Source of the DNA: Immersiella caudata
Taxonomy: Eukaryota; Ascomycota; Sordariomycetes; Sordariales; Lasiosphaeriaceae
NCBI GenBank assembly: GCA_030512335.1
Contig: JAULSU010000002.1
Coordinates: 2,294,001-2,358,000, forward strand
DNA length: 64,000 bases
Reading direction: 5' to 3'
The position numbers and the translations under genes are program-made. Shown here piece after piece: positions 12,098-24,351 of this stretch. The stretch's first letter is position 1, and the number at the start of each line of letters is the position of its first letter. A model generated the notes under the pieces. It made no database searches. It saw only the letters and a list, made by a program, of their open reading frames with translations, and was not told the origin of the DNA.

Positions 12098-12564
12098 TTT
12101 TGCTGGGACCCTCCTGAGGATTCTTAAGCGCGTGTGAGGGGACCTGTGGGCCAAATGGTGAAGCAGAACAAGGCATGAGCAAACTTTGATGTTTGATGTT
12201 TTTGTCAAATCTGCCACTTTTGCCCCAAAACAGAGGGGATATCTGAGGGGTCCAATGACGCCTTTTCGCGTGAACTTCCACACCGCCTTCCGTTTCCAGT
12301 TGCCAAGTTGGGAGCTGCAACCGTGCAACCGTCTCCACCGCGCGCGCGTAGCTGCCGTCATTTTTGGGAGCTTTGCATTGAAAGCCGGCAGCTTTCTTTG
12401 AGCTCCTGTTGCGGGAACACGCCAGAAAACCTAACCTTCCCACCGCCTCCCTCCCATCCTCGAACCAAAAACACGATCCTGCTACAGCCGTCCTAGCCCC
12501 GATGAATTAGGCATCGCCCCATCAGCCAGCGCAACGTCGAGCTTGGTCGGAGCTTGTCTGAACC
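12098..12564. promoter_or_regulatory. Divergent promoter region, FMO / Telo_bind gene
   Basis: A 467-base gap separates the start codons of two divergent genes, so their promoters must share it or overlap. No coding sequence and no clear binding site stand out. Confidence 0.5.
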
Positions 12565-15500
12565 ATGGCCGTCACCGACGACACATGCGCTAGGCTTGTA
12601 TCGCAGCCTGCAACGCCGATTGCGCTGCTCAATCCCGCACTCGACAACCAGGCCTCTCGAGTAGTTCACGGCGAAGTTACCCTCACCTGGCCGTACAATA
12701 GCATCAAGAACACGGTCGCTTTCTTGCTCGCTGAGCCTGATGTGCGCCTGCGTCGCGTCAAGGGCCAGGTCCGCATCGAGCTTCACGGAGTAGCTGCGAA
12801 AGCCGTTGCTGGGTGCGGAATTGGTGGAGGGGACAGCATCATACTGAGTCTCAATGGCGCAGATTGGGCAAAGGATGAATCCCCAGGTCGCATTCCTGGC
12901 GCTCGTCTGGATTGGCAGCTGCGGTTCAAGGGAAGACTAATTCTCCAGGTCCGCATCCAAAATACCCCTTTGTGATATTTGCACTGTGCTAACATATTGT
13001 CAGGCCAAGCTGGGCGAGACGGGTGAAGTTAAGAACATAGATGTCGACTATTCAGAAGTGGAAGCGTCTCCTCCCCCTCTTCCGCAACCTGCTATGGTGG
13101 AATCCCAGAGTGCTGCACCACAAGAAGCTCAGGAGCCACCTGCAACAACGCAAAAAGCCCCGAGTATGGATCTCGGCGAGTACCCTTCGCCTGCATTTAT
13201 AAAGAGGGCGAGGATTTCGTATGGCGCGCTTTTTGAAGGCGGACTGGATATTTTCGAGGAAGATGGCGGGGTGAAGGGCAAAGGACGGAAGAGGTCGCGA
13301 TTTGGGCACGAAAGCAACGCCTGGCGGTACAGCAGTCAATCTCTGAGTCCTGAGCCCACCTCGCCCGCGGACGAGGCCATGGGTGAGTACCCGGTGAAGG
13401 TGACACCGTCCAGACTGCAGATGTTGGACGAAGGCGCCCAGACGGCGGAACTACCAGCTATGCTCCCTGCCCCAGACGCAGTCGAGGCAAGCGGCCCGGA
13501 GAAATCCCCAGAGCAGTCGAGAACCGTCGAGCAGTCGGTCTGTGACGTCCATGCTGATCCGGTAGATACCCCTGACAGCCACCATGAGCCTTCTCCCACC
13601 CCTCAGTCTCCTGTCGTCACTCGAGAGCCTCAAATTACTATGTTTGGGACCCCAAAGCCCGCGCATACTACTTTCTCAATGTTCGGAACAAAAATTCCTG
13701 CCCGGCCAGAATCTGGATTCAACCTAGTTGACCAGGTAAGGTTCGGGTTTTCCCATGTTCCACAGTCTTCGGATGCCCCGGTCCCGCCGGAAACTCAGCC
13801 AGTTCAGGATTCCGGCTATCATGGCGAGGGAAGCTCGGCCTATCCAGAAACATACCTCGACCCAACGCCGCATTCTCAGAACGGGCACACGTTGTCGTAT
13901 TTTGATGACGCGCATGATGCAGCCTTGCGCGCTCCTCACGATTCGAATAGCGTTACGGTCCCGTCAGCCGCGCAAGAGTTTAGCCAAGTCCAGTGGGCAT
14001 TTTCCGCGCCGTCCCACGATCACGATCGCATAGAGGATGATCAGCTTTGCGAGGGTGCTCTGAACGAAGAGACAGCGGTTGCCGTTGATGGAGGAACTGC
14101 CTCTTTCGGCGAGTTGTCACCGATCAAAAATCTAGAAGGGTTTTCCGGCTATGGTACTCATATCAACCTGGTTGCCACGGAGCCTGTGATCAACGAAGCT
14201 CACGCGGAAGATCTCCTGCAACAGGACCCCCCTGATGAAGAGAAAATGACAGCAAATGAAGAAACGCCTGATGGGTCAGACAATGATGTTACGGTCGAAA
14301 GTGAAGGTGAGGAGGACATTGGGGGCGATTACGACCAGCGCAACTATAATATTTCTGATGATGACGATGAAGGTGTCTCGGACGACGACGAATTTGAGCG
14401 CGATGGTGAAGTGCGGGGTGAAGAATACTCCTATGATGAGGACGAAGATGGCTACGGTGAACATTGGGAAGAGGACGAGGAAGATGAGGTGGAAGAGAGC
14501 GAAGAGGAGGACCGCCCAAGAGCGTTCGCCCCCCAGCCGCCGCCAAAGCCAGCTCCCACAGGGCCTGTGGTAATCAGCTTACTCTCCGATTCGGAGGATG
14601 ACGATGAGCCTTCTCCCGCACCAGTTGTACCGGAGGCAAATTCAGTAGGTGGCCGGCGACACCTGCCCCCGCGGATTTTGCCTGCGCAGATGGCACCTTC
14701 CCGAGGCCCTCCCTCTCAACCGTCGATTGCGGATCTTGCAAATGCTGCGCACCATCACGGCAGACAGGGATCCCGTGCCGACACGGAAAAAGCATCCGAG
14801 CATCAAAAAGAAGAGGGCGTTTTCCCTTTTGCAGAGCGCCGGGTTCAGGTCATAGACTTCGCTTCAAGTTTGGGAGGCCCTGCACAACCAGAAGCCTTAC
14901 GCTCTATCGGTGCCATAGAGGAGGGCAGTATTGGTGAGGATGCTGAAATGGACAATGCTGACGATATGGGTGGGCAAAACGATGATCATTCGCCTCCCGA
15001 ATATGTCCTCCATTCCGGTCGTGAAGAATTTGTCCCCCGACAATCCGATCGCAATTACCCTCCCGGCGAGGAACAAGATATGAAGTACGGTGATGATCAT
15101 GACTCGGCTGATGGCAGCGCTTCCGATGATGATATGCCGGGATCATATACCGCGGAGGATGAGATGGATGTCGAAGAGATTGAGGAAATTGAAGAGATCG
15201 AGGAAGCGGAAGAACTCGAAGACATTGAAATTGAGGAGCTCGAGGGGGTGGAAGAAATCGAGGAGGCTGAGGGTGCAGATGTGACGCAAGACGGCGATAT
15301 CACGAGAGCCTGGCAAACTTCGGAGGACAGCTCGCGCGACAGTAACGATCAGCCGCAGCTTGTTGAAGAAGCGCGGCTAGCAGAAAATGAGGAGGGCGAA
15401 GTCGATTCCGACGCCTACCAACCCTCTGTCGCTGACGAGGTGGTTTTGATCGACGAGGATGACATCGAGATGGCCGAAACCACCCAGTTGGGTACAGAGG

Positions 15501-17224
15501 CAGAAAATCAGAAACCTCCCATGCCTTTTTTGTCGGAGGATCTTGCGCCAGCTGAGATGTCTGGGGAAGATGAAGCTGATTCCTCCCTATCCGCTCGGCC
15601 TGCCTCAGCGTCGGATTCTAAGGACCACCGCGAACTAGAACCCGAGCCAATGAACCAGGACGAAGCGTGGCAACGTCAGCAACCAGATGGCAATGCGGCG
15701 TCGGACATCTCGTCGCACGCAATTCAGTCATTCAGTTCAGAAGGCCATTCTAGCAGCCACATGCCTGCCTCTGCATCCACGGTTACCTCTAACCCACCAC
15801 ACAAAAAGGGGGCCCACGGTTACCAGTTGTTAACCCCGATGGAAACTCGAATCACCGCTGAGACGGTGACTGAAGCCCAGCTTGTCGATGAGGGAGAGGA
15901 TCGAGACATCCAGACACAGCCAACAGGGCAAAAGGGGCCAGACAAACCTTTCGATGGGGATCCGGTCCCGGTGCCGGAGTTTCTTTCGCCTCGGCATCTC
16001 GCCCACTCCAGCGTGGACCTTGGCCGTGATCATTCACCTGCTAGGTCTCTTCCGTCTGTAACCGACATAGTGCCAACCGGGGACCAGGCTCTTCGTACGC
16101 TCGTTGATGAAGCAGTCGAAGAAGTAGCTGATGTACCGGAAGAATCGACAGAAAATCCAGGCGACGCGGTAGCCGTTTCGCGGGCAAAGGATTCGAAGGA
16201 ACACGATCGCGCAAGTGCTGAGGGCGACACGGCGACCGTGAGCGCTCCGGTAAGTGTGATCATGGGCGGTGTTGACCATGACGAAAAGGATACTCAATCC
16301 TCGCCGCAAAGCGTGAGACGCTCTACGAGAAACAAGCAGCGATCGACGCCAGTACACAGTTCACCCAGCAGCTCTAAGATTGTGGAGGACCAGATTACGG
16401 TACAGGGTTACCACACCCACTCATATGAAGCGAACGTCTCCCACTTCTCTTCGGACCCACCATCGCCCGACCTCAGCATTCACTTGGCCAGACAGGCCGT
16501 GGCTGCGAAACGGCCCAAGAAAGCCCTGGAGCCCCTTCGAGTGAGTCCGCGCATCACACGAGCGCGTTCGAGTAGTCTTCAGATGAGCATAACGTCCGAA
16601 GCGGATGACGAGGAAGACGCCAGCATCAGCCTCGCGAAGGCCGCACTAGCCTCGCCGTCCAAGCCGAATATAGACCATTCTGACGACAGCACAGCCTCGC
16701 TCAAAGCGGAGCTCACCAAACGTATGCGGTCACACCGCGAGTGCATTTCCCTGAAGACGCTCAGGAACCGCCTTGATGACCACCCCGATGTGTTGGCAGT
16801 TGTGACCACGCAGCCGCCAGCGGCAGTCAGAGCCAAGGGGGGCCCACGCGAGTACGTTATGACGTTCAACGTGACGGATCCTTCCACGGCGCCGACTCAA
16901 GTCATCGAAGTACAGCTCTATCGGCCACACAAGGAGTCATTACCGGTGGTTACACCCGGCGACGCGATATTGCTGCAGAAGTTCCAAGTTAAGAGTTTTA
17001 GCAAAAGGGGATTTGGCTTGCGGTCCCACAGTGATTCGGCGTGGGGGGTGTTCGATACAGATGAAGGTCCGCCGCAGATCAAAGGTCCCCCGGTTGAAGA
17101 TTGGGAGCAGTATTCCGAGTACATGGGGCTCTTGAGAGCGTGGTACCGATCTATGGACGGTGCGGCAAAGGGGAAGATCGAAAAGGCGAACAAGAAGCTG
17201 GAGGAAGCTAGCCAGGGGAAATAG
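12565..17224 (+). CDS. Large Telo_bind (POT1/Cdc13-type OB fold) protein
   Basis: Exons 12565-12948 and 13004-17224 give 1534 residues. The C-terminal region, about 1365-1515 (LTKRMRSHRECISLKTLRNR... through YSEYMGLLRAWY), resembles the POT1/Cdc13 telomeric single-strand DNA-binding OB fold. Residues 10-140 (VHGEVTLTWPYNSIKNTVAFLL, GQVRIELHG, GDSIILSLNG) also look like an OB fold and cross the intron. Between them lie some 1200 residues of low-complexity, highly acidic sequence. This includes runs of Asp/Glu near 425-520 and a near-repeat of EEIEE/EELE units at about 852-884. A role in telomere end protection or Cdc13/CTC1-like capping is inferred from the domain only. No introns interrupt the acidic part. 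Ends with a basic, helical tail. Confidence 0.85.
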
Positions 17225-18003
17225 GAGAAAACAGCGGCCAAGAGCACACCTTCGCTGTCTTGTATTTGGGTTTATGACGCTCAACCTGGGGCCTGTAAAC
17301 ACTCAACATCATGATGACCTTGCTTTTTATGAAGGGCGCAAGCACAGAACTAGTAAACGGAAAGGACAGACAGTGCCATGTGGGTAGGCTCAGATAGGCG
17401 CTTACACATCGAAAGAGTGGTTAGCGATGACTTTCTGTAAAGTATAATTTGAGCAACAGTGTTGACGATATCGGATGGACTGGGGGACTGCCCACTGGCG
17501 TGTGAACTTGTGTCTCGAACCATCCACGGCTTTGAATGTTGGGATCAGAAAACGCAAAGCCTCAAAGGGTACAGGGGGTGGTCATTTCATAAGTGAAAGA
17601 ATGAATGTTCCTATTGCTGTCCCCTTCCCTTCCGCCGCTCTTGAAACTCATCTAAGTGCGTCGAGATGCAGCCGCGAAGGTGCGAGCCGTCTCATCCAGT
17701 GTAAAGTGATGCCTGCAGCGAATGATTTTGTCTACTCGCCATGACCCTTCTTTCTACCATAAAAGCATAAACCATTTGATGTGTTGTACTCCTTCCGTCT
17801 GCCAGGGGGCCCATCCCATCATTCTTCTGCCCATCCCAATATCCAACGCGTAACCCACGCGGTGCAAATCCAAAAAGGCCGGCCCTGCCTCAGCAGGCCA
17901 GTGCTCCAATGTGGCAACAAATGGCCACCTGCTTGGGGGAATCATTAAAGAAATTAAAAAGAATACCAAGCGCAAAACCCAGCGCTTCTAAACCGAAAAC
18001 GCT
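17225..18003. other. Convergent 3' intergenic region
   Basis: A 779-base gap between the stops of two convergent genes. It contains only short frames and AT-richer sequence near 17940-17980. No gene is supported. Confidence 0.55.
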
Positions 18004-20518
18004 CTAAAAGACCGGATCGTAGATGTGCGCCTTGATGTACTTCTCGAGGGCCGGGTCACCCCACTCCTCCCACTCAGTCCACTTCTCTTCGGGTAGCATG
18101 CTGACGCCATCGCGACGCGCGCACTTCATCACCTCACGCGCAACAATAAGGCTGGCTTCACGAACGCGCTCAATGCGGGGATAGATGAGACCCTTGTGAA
18201 TCTCATCAGCGTTAAGCGAGCCGGCCAGGGCAGCAGCTGATGTGTAGATCATGTTGTCCGTCACGCGGCTGGCCTTGGCGAGAATGGCACCCAGACCGAT
18301 ACCTGGGAAGACATAGACATTGTTGCCCTGGTTGGGGTTGTAGGTAACGGCGTGGTCGCCCGACTTGACCGTAAAGCTGTTGAACGGAGAGCCCGAGGCA
18401 AAGATGACGGTGCCATCGGTCCAGTTGACAGCCTGCTCGAATGTGCACTCGGCTTTGGTGAGAGGGTTGCTGAGGGGGAATAGGATGGGCCTGCGGCCGA
18501 GACCGCCAGCATCGACCGAGGCCTTGAGGGCGCGGACAACCGACTCGGTAAAGACACCAAAGGTAGCGGTCAGGCCGATCAGGGCCGTGGGCTTGACGTA
18601 CTCAATGACCTCCTCGAGCGAGCGGAACTGGTGGCCGTTGTTGTCTGTTCGGGCGAAGTACTTCTTGTGCTCGGCGAGCTTGTCGCCACGGTCCTTGGTA
18701 ACGAGACCCTTAGTATCGACGAGCCAAAACTTGTCCCTGGCCGCCTGCTCCGAAAGGCCACGCTTGGTGTAGAACTCCACCAATTGCTTGGCGACACCCA
18801 CTCCTGCGGAACCGGCGCCCATGAAAACGAGCCGTTGCTCCTCAATGGGCACTCCGGAAAGATTGACGGCACCGATGTACCTGCATAAGTGGGGGTAGTC
18901 AGTGAGGGGTTCGGGGGAAAAAGAAAGAAGAGAAAAAAGAGAGGGGAAAAAAAAAAAGGGGGGGGGGGGGGGGGGGGTCTCATCACGTGGGCGGGGAACA
19001 ACGACTTACCCTCCCAAGACGACGGCTCCAGTGCCCTGAATGTCATCGTTGAAGCACTTGTACTTATTGCGATAGCGATCCAGGTAGTTGAACGCCTTCT
19101 CGCTCTCAAAATCTTCGAACTGAACAACCATGTTGGGGTAGACCTCGGCGGCCGCCTCCATGAACTCGTCCATGAATTCTTGCTGCTCGGCAACGGGGAT
19201 GCGCTTGGAGCGCAGACCAAGGTAAAGCGGGTCCTTCAGGTTGCTCTCGTTGGCGGTGCCGCAATCCAGCACGATGGGGAGGGTCTTCTCCGGGTGGATA
19301 CCCGCGGCGGCCGTGTACAGGGCAAGCTTGCCGATCTAGATCGAGGCCGATGCATGTCAATTTAGCCATCCACAAAAATGGGGCTGGAGTGAAGGAGGAC
19401 CCCCGACGAGCCCTGCCGAAAGTACTTACCGGAATGCCGACACCGTTGACACCAAGGTCACCTAGGCCTAGGATGCGGGAGCCGTCCGTCACGACGCAGA
19501 TCTCGGGATTTTGGTACGGCCAATTCCTGAGGATGGTGCGGACCGACTTGCGTTGCTTGATCGAGATGTACAACGCTTCGGGCCGGGTGTACAGCGTCGA
19601 GTACTGTAGGCAGACATCGCCAATGGTGGGTGTGTACACCAGGGGCATCATCTCCTTGGCGTTGTCCATAAGTAGGCGGTAGAAGAGGTCAACGTTCTGG
19701 CTCTTGAGCGTCGACAGGTACAGATACCTGTCGATGTTGGTCTGGCGCGACCGAATCATCTTGAGCGCGCGCTCGCACTGCTTGTCGGCACCCTCCATGA
19801 CGTGCGGGATCAGGCCGGTGAGGTTCTTGGACACCCGCTGTTCGGGCGTAAAGGAGAGCCCTTGAGAAGGAGATCCGTTAGCTGTGCTTCGGGCATACAT
19901 GGCGACGTGACCAGGACGCGGTTGCTCTGAGGATGGCATGCGGAGTGGTTGCGGTGGTGGTGGTGGTGGTGGCGACGACGACGATGACTCTTGATGATAA
20001 TGGGTCTGGGATGGCGAGGAAGAGGAACAGAAGGGGGAGGAGAGGACGCCGGGCTGACGACACACGTGCATGACTCTCACAAGTCCGGCCTGGGTCGGGC
20101 GGCGGAGAACAAGCTTCATGACGGTCGAGGCAGCTCAGGTGAAGAGAGAATGGATGATGAGACGGCGTCGAAGCTTACCTTTATTCCACATCGGCTCGTT
20201 GAGCACCTGGTAGCCCAGTGCCTGGTTCTCCGAAATATACTCTGTGGTGGCATATTGGCGCACCTCTTGGCCGTAGTTCTTCTGCTGGTAGCCCCGCAGC
20301 GTGTCAAGGTTTGCCATCCTCATGGCTTCCTCAATGGTATTGATGTCGACGGACGACATTGGGTTTGCGGCCGATATTCTGCGCGACGACGAAATAGACA
20401 TGCGCTTGTTACTACTAGCAAACGACGACTGCGAAGAGCGGCCTACTGACGACGGAGAGATCGACCGAGGTGTTGATATATCGGAGCTGGATGTGCTGTA
20501 GGACGCATACGACGCCAT
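18004..20518 (-). CDS. Malic enzyme (NAD(P)-dependent, oxaloacetate-decarboxylating)
   Basis: Minus-strand exons 20518-20179, 19860-19430, 19335-19010 and 18880-18004 encode 657 residues. The enzyme converts malate to pyruvate and CO2 while reducing NAD(P). Motifs seen are the GYQVLNEPMWNKGLSFT entry segment (across intron 1), PLVYTPTIGDVCLQYS, VVTDGSRILGLGDLG, LDCGTANESNL, FNDDIQGTGAVVLGG (across intron 3) and the coenzyme-binding FMGAGSAGVGVAKQL. About 110 residues precede the GYQVLN segment, the first 45 or so mostly Ser. This N terminus carries no clear targeting signal and suggests a cytosolic form. Intron 1 is 318 nt, far longer than its neighbours, and contains a second in-frame start (listed separately). 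Intron 3 holds long homopolymers. NAD versus NADP preference cannot be judged here. Confidence 0.95.
18947..18977. repeat. Homopolymer pair A11-G20 in malic enzyme intron 3
   Basis: Eleven A followed directly by 20 G on the plus strand, read as C20-T11 in the intron. It lies in the middle of the 129-base intron (18881-19009), upstream of the branch-like CTGAC. Length is likely to vary between isolates and is prone to sequencing error. Confidence 0.9.
19861..20119 (-). other. Possible alternative first exon of malic enzyme (mitochondrial form)
   Basis: An ATG at 20119, inside intron 1, opens a frame that runs 86 codons without a stop straight into exon 2 in the correct phase. Its start, MKLVLRRPTQAGLVRVMHV, is rich in Arg with no acidic residue for about 40 positions, as in mitochondrial presequences. 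A transcript starting inside the intron would give about 630 residues with a targeting peptide and without the GYQVLN segment. This is inference: no transcript evidence is available, and chance openness in GC-rich DNA is possible. Confidence 0.4.
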
Positions 20519-22391
20519 GGCATGTGCGAGCGAGGGGGAGAGGAGACTGAAGATCCACGGTGAGAGTGCGAGGTCAAGGTATGGCTGCACGAGCTGAAGT
20601 ACCGGAAGGAAGCCCGCGGTCGCCTTGTCAGGGGAGGGGTGTAAGTGGTGCCGGTACCTGTGACTGTTTATGCCGGTATTGTCAGAATTACGACTGGGAC
20701 CAGTAAGCCTGTTGGTAATGAGCGCAGCTGCAAATTTCGTATTCGACCGGGCCACCAGAGCCTTTGTCAACAATAACGACAGATGGAGAGTTCGTCCGAT
20801 CCGCTTGTTCGTGACCGCCAGCTGGGTCAAGACCTTATGTACCCTCGCGACTCCCAAGGCCAGCCGTGCCCACGGCGCGAGCCTTTTTCCCATGCGTGCC
20901 CACGATTGCTACCAAAAAGCCCGCTGCTGGGGAAAGCTGTGACAAAGGCCTGTCTGGCGGTTTCGTTGCGCGTTTCAAGCACCCGCCGCGCCCTGTAGCC
21001 GCCGCAGGATCAATTAAAACAATCGAAAAGTAGCTTTGGTGTTTTCGTCTGAGCACCCGAAAGCACCCGGTGGAGCTGCCGTCCGTGTCGTATCAGGTAC
21101 CAGTACGAAACCATCCCCCCAATGGAAAGGAACAAACAAATAAGGGCCAGCACTGCACGGAAAGGGGAGCAGCTGGAGGACGAGGTGTGGATTCTGGAAA
21201 GTTGGCTAAAATTCCTTGCAAGTGAGCAGCTGACGGTTCTTGCCATTTCGGTTCCCGCTCATTCGCTCTTCCCTTCTCGTTTCCCAACGACGAACATCTG
21301 GTTCCGGGCTGATTGCAGCTTCAATCTGCGCCCGTTCCCATTTTTGTTGGGCTTGCTGACCGCTGCTGTGTTGGGCGCAGCTGTTTCCCTGGGGCCCGGA
21401 CTCGTGCGCCGTCAGCGGTCCGGGATCGATCACGGCCTCCGATGTACCCTACATTTCTGCACTACTACCAGGGTCAGCTCGTGCGGCACGAGGCTGCCGA
21501 TGTCAGACCCGATGTGCAACACCTTGCCGAGAGCGCACTGCCGCTACGCCATGTGAAGTGGAATCCAAGGCACCGCCTACAGCTAGGCGATCCATGGCAA
21601 TGTCCGGAAAATCCATCCGCCCAGACTCGCACGTCGCTCAGCGGTTCAACGAACTTGCAATCGAATATCCCTCTTGTTGTCATTTCGATTGAGGCATTGC
21701 GCTCTGCTGACCGAGAGGCATATTTTGGCACGAGTTGTTTTTCGCAAGCGATGGCGACCTGTAATGACAAGGAACCGTGAAAAGCACGTCGAGAGCACAC
21801 CACCAATCAAGAGCTGGCCCTCAGTCCTACGTTTCCCTTTTCGGACTGAGGGGGCTCGTCCCGGTCCGCTGGATGGGTGCCCGTCGGCGACGAATTGCAC
21901 CGGCAGGCATTGGAGTGGGAGCTCGTCGGGGCTCGTGGGGCATCGGCGTCGGTTGCCGGAAGGTACAGCACCCCACTATTGATGAATCATCAAACGCGAA
22001 AGGGGGAGTTCCCACTTTTTCTGCCCGTTGGCTCCCCGAGATGTGACAGAAGCTCCAGGGCGTCTAAATTCGACATCGGACGAAATCCGATGGACGTTCT
22101 TGAAACAGGTTCAGGAGCAATCGCCGGCCTTCAATATCACTCGGTCGCCAAGCCCCCCAAAAAAAATCACTCTGCGAACTCCTTGCTAACGCAATCACAG
22201 CATAAATCACTATCACAGTCAGCGAGGTGCAAAATGGAAAAGGCCGCACGATAGCGTAAGCCCAGCATTGTGTATTCTGAGGTATCAGTACGCAGCATCT
22301 CCAACTGGTACCCCAACAGCGCCTAGGGCAGAAAAGAAACTGTTAGTGGGTCCGATGGGGACTATCAGGGGCAGCCCCAGAATGCAAAGGC

Positions 22392-22412
22392 GCATGCATG
22401 CATGCATGCATG
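22392..22412. repeat. GCAT tetranucleotide microsatellite
   Basis: Five tandem GCAT units plus one G, forming a self-complementary tract in the gene-free stretch. Confidence 0.9.
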
Positions 22413-23294
22413 GATTTCGCCAAAACTCTTCCCCGACTTCTCCCGATCACAACAAGGATGCGACACAAGACACGCGAGACATCTTGTCTGGTTGAGATAG
22501 GCCCGACGAGAACAAACCCAGAGACCGCACCGCAACGCCGCGGTTGAAACGGGGCCAAGTCCTTTGTTCCCACCGCTCTCAAACGCTCCCTCAGGATCCT
22601 GGTGCGGGCCCCCACCGTCCCATCCCTGGCCATCCTTGGACGAACTCTCAGGTTTTTTTATCTGCGCAAAAGGGGCATCGAGCGCGCGCGTTCCCTGAGG
22701 TCTTAGGACCCAGCTGAGAACTAAAATGGGCGCCTTTTGATCACATCGGGAACGTCCACTCAGACGATCAGCCTCACCGGCTGTGTGACAAAAGAGCAGT
22801 CGGCCTTGTCTCTCAGGGATTCAGTGGGTCCCAGACGAGACAGAACCGACCTGAGAATACCCCCTTTATCGCCTCCTTTGGCCGACCTCAGGTCTACAGG
22901 TTTTCCAAAAACTATGCGTGCAGCCTGGGTGCAACAGGCTGTGAATTGGGTTGATTCGATTCGGGAGACGAGCTGTGTGATCTGCCTCTCCCGCCTGCGG
23001 ACCAAAAATCCTCATTCTTGTGTCTCACGGTGAGCGGTGGTTGGTTGCATTGATACTCGAAGATCGGCGCCAAGCTTCGTGGGGAGCTTCTGGAACTCCA
23101 GAATTTTTTTCCTCCCGCATTTTTTTCAGTCTGACTGAGAGCGCCCCTTTCTTCTCAGAGCAAAGACGCGAAGTGGGACAGAGCTTTGGCAGTTTCTCTG
23201 ATGACGCCATCACGTCCAACCCTGATGCGACTGAAGTTCAACCTCAAGGCCTATATCGATACCGAGGCTCTTTCCAAGGAAGACACATGAGAGC

Positions 23295-23354
23295 CGTGGC
23301 GTTTGCATTCACTTCGTGGCGTTTGCATTCACTTCATGACGTTTGCATTCACTT
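23295..23354. repeat. Three tandem copies of a 20-bp unit
   Basis: CGTGGCGTTTGCATTCACTT occurs twice exactly. A third copy begins CATGAC instead of CGTGGC (two G-to-A differences). All three are contiguous. Each unit contains TTTGCATTCA. No gene is near, so it may be a minisatellite or an array of binding sites. Confidence 0.9.
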
Positions 23355-24351
23355 CGTGCCTCGGGTCATGGTTGCAGCAGCACATGCATTGTATGAAGGC
23401 CCAAAAATGTGCCAGTCATGCGGATAGTGTTGCAGGAGAGCAGGCACCTTGCCCTGCCTTGCCCACTGCAACGCGAGCACCGCCGTTTGGGATGCCCCGC
23501 GATTCTTGATCAACAGCAACACCGTGACCAGCCCAAGCCATTGCCAGAAATGGCGGGGAGCAAGCCAGGCACCCAGGGCAGAGGCAGGCAGGGTCCATGA
23601 CCCTCACCAGTGGATCGCCATGCGGCATCTCCACACCCGTCTCGCTCACCGCCCTCTGCGCCCCGCCGCTCCGGTAAAAGGTTAGCACTCGGGAGGAAGT
23701 AGGCGAAGAAAGGGGGCGGAGTTCCCGGGTCGTCCCCGCTGCCCCGGATTGTGCGGAGAACCAGGTCCCCCGATCCACGGACGTTGCTGTCGTCGGCCCC
23801 CCTGCCAGCCTGGGCCTCCCTTGCATGCCGGGAGATGAGTCGATGACCTAACAAGGACATGTGCTGGGTCACATGCGGTTCAAAGCTTTGCCTTTCCATG
23901 CGCAATGGCTATTTTTGTTACGTATCTAGAGTCATCCTGCCGATGAACAGTCTCTTTTGGAAATCTTGTGCTCATCGGTTGCCGGCTTCATCCGATATGC
24001 TTCGAACACACCAGGACCCTTTGTCATGGAAACCGACGTCGGCGTGGGGAATTCGCGAAAGTTTTGTTTGGTATCATGAAAGGAGTCATTCATTGCTAAT
24101 CCATACATCATTTCTGTTCAACTGAAAGTTGTGTATTACCTCGATACACAACGCACATATCCCTTAGCGCCGACTCCAACAGTTCGGTATTTTGCCTTTT
24201 GGCCCAATTCCCATGAGCACATGCAAGCAACGTGCAGACAAAACGAGAACGTCTGCGCATGCTGTAAACGCAAAGCCTAGAGCCCCAAGGCAACAGGTCC
24301 CAACCCTGCCCGTTCGCGTGACTACTCATCTCCCTCCATAGAAACGGCCAT

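Larger units (their letters stand above)
20519..24351. other. Long gene-free stretch, 3.8 kb
   Basis: No frame on either strand has a family signature or credible exon chain. The part next to 20519 is the malic enzyme promoter and leader; the part next to 24351 is the RAD7 3' end. Two short repeats, listed separately, lie inside. It could contain non-coding transcripts or decayed sequence, but nothing can be supported. Confidence 0.55.
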
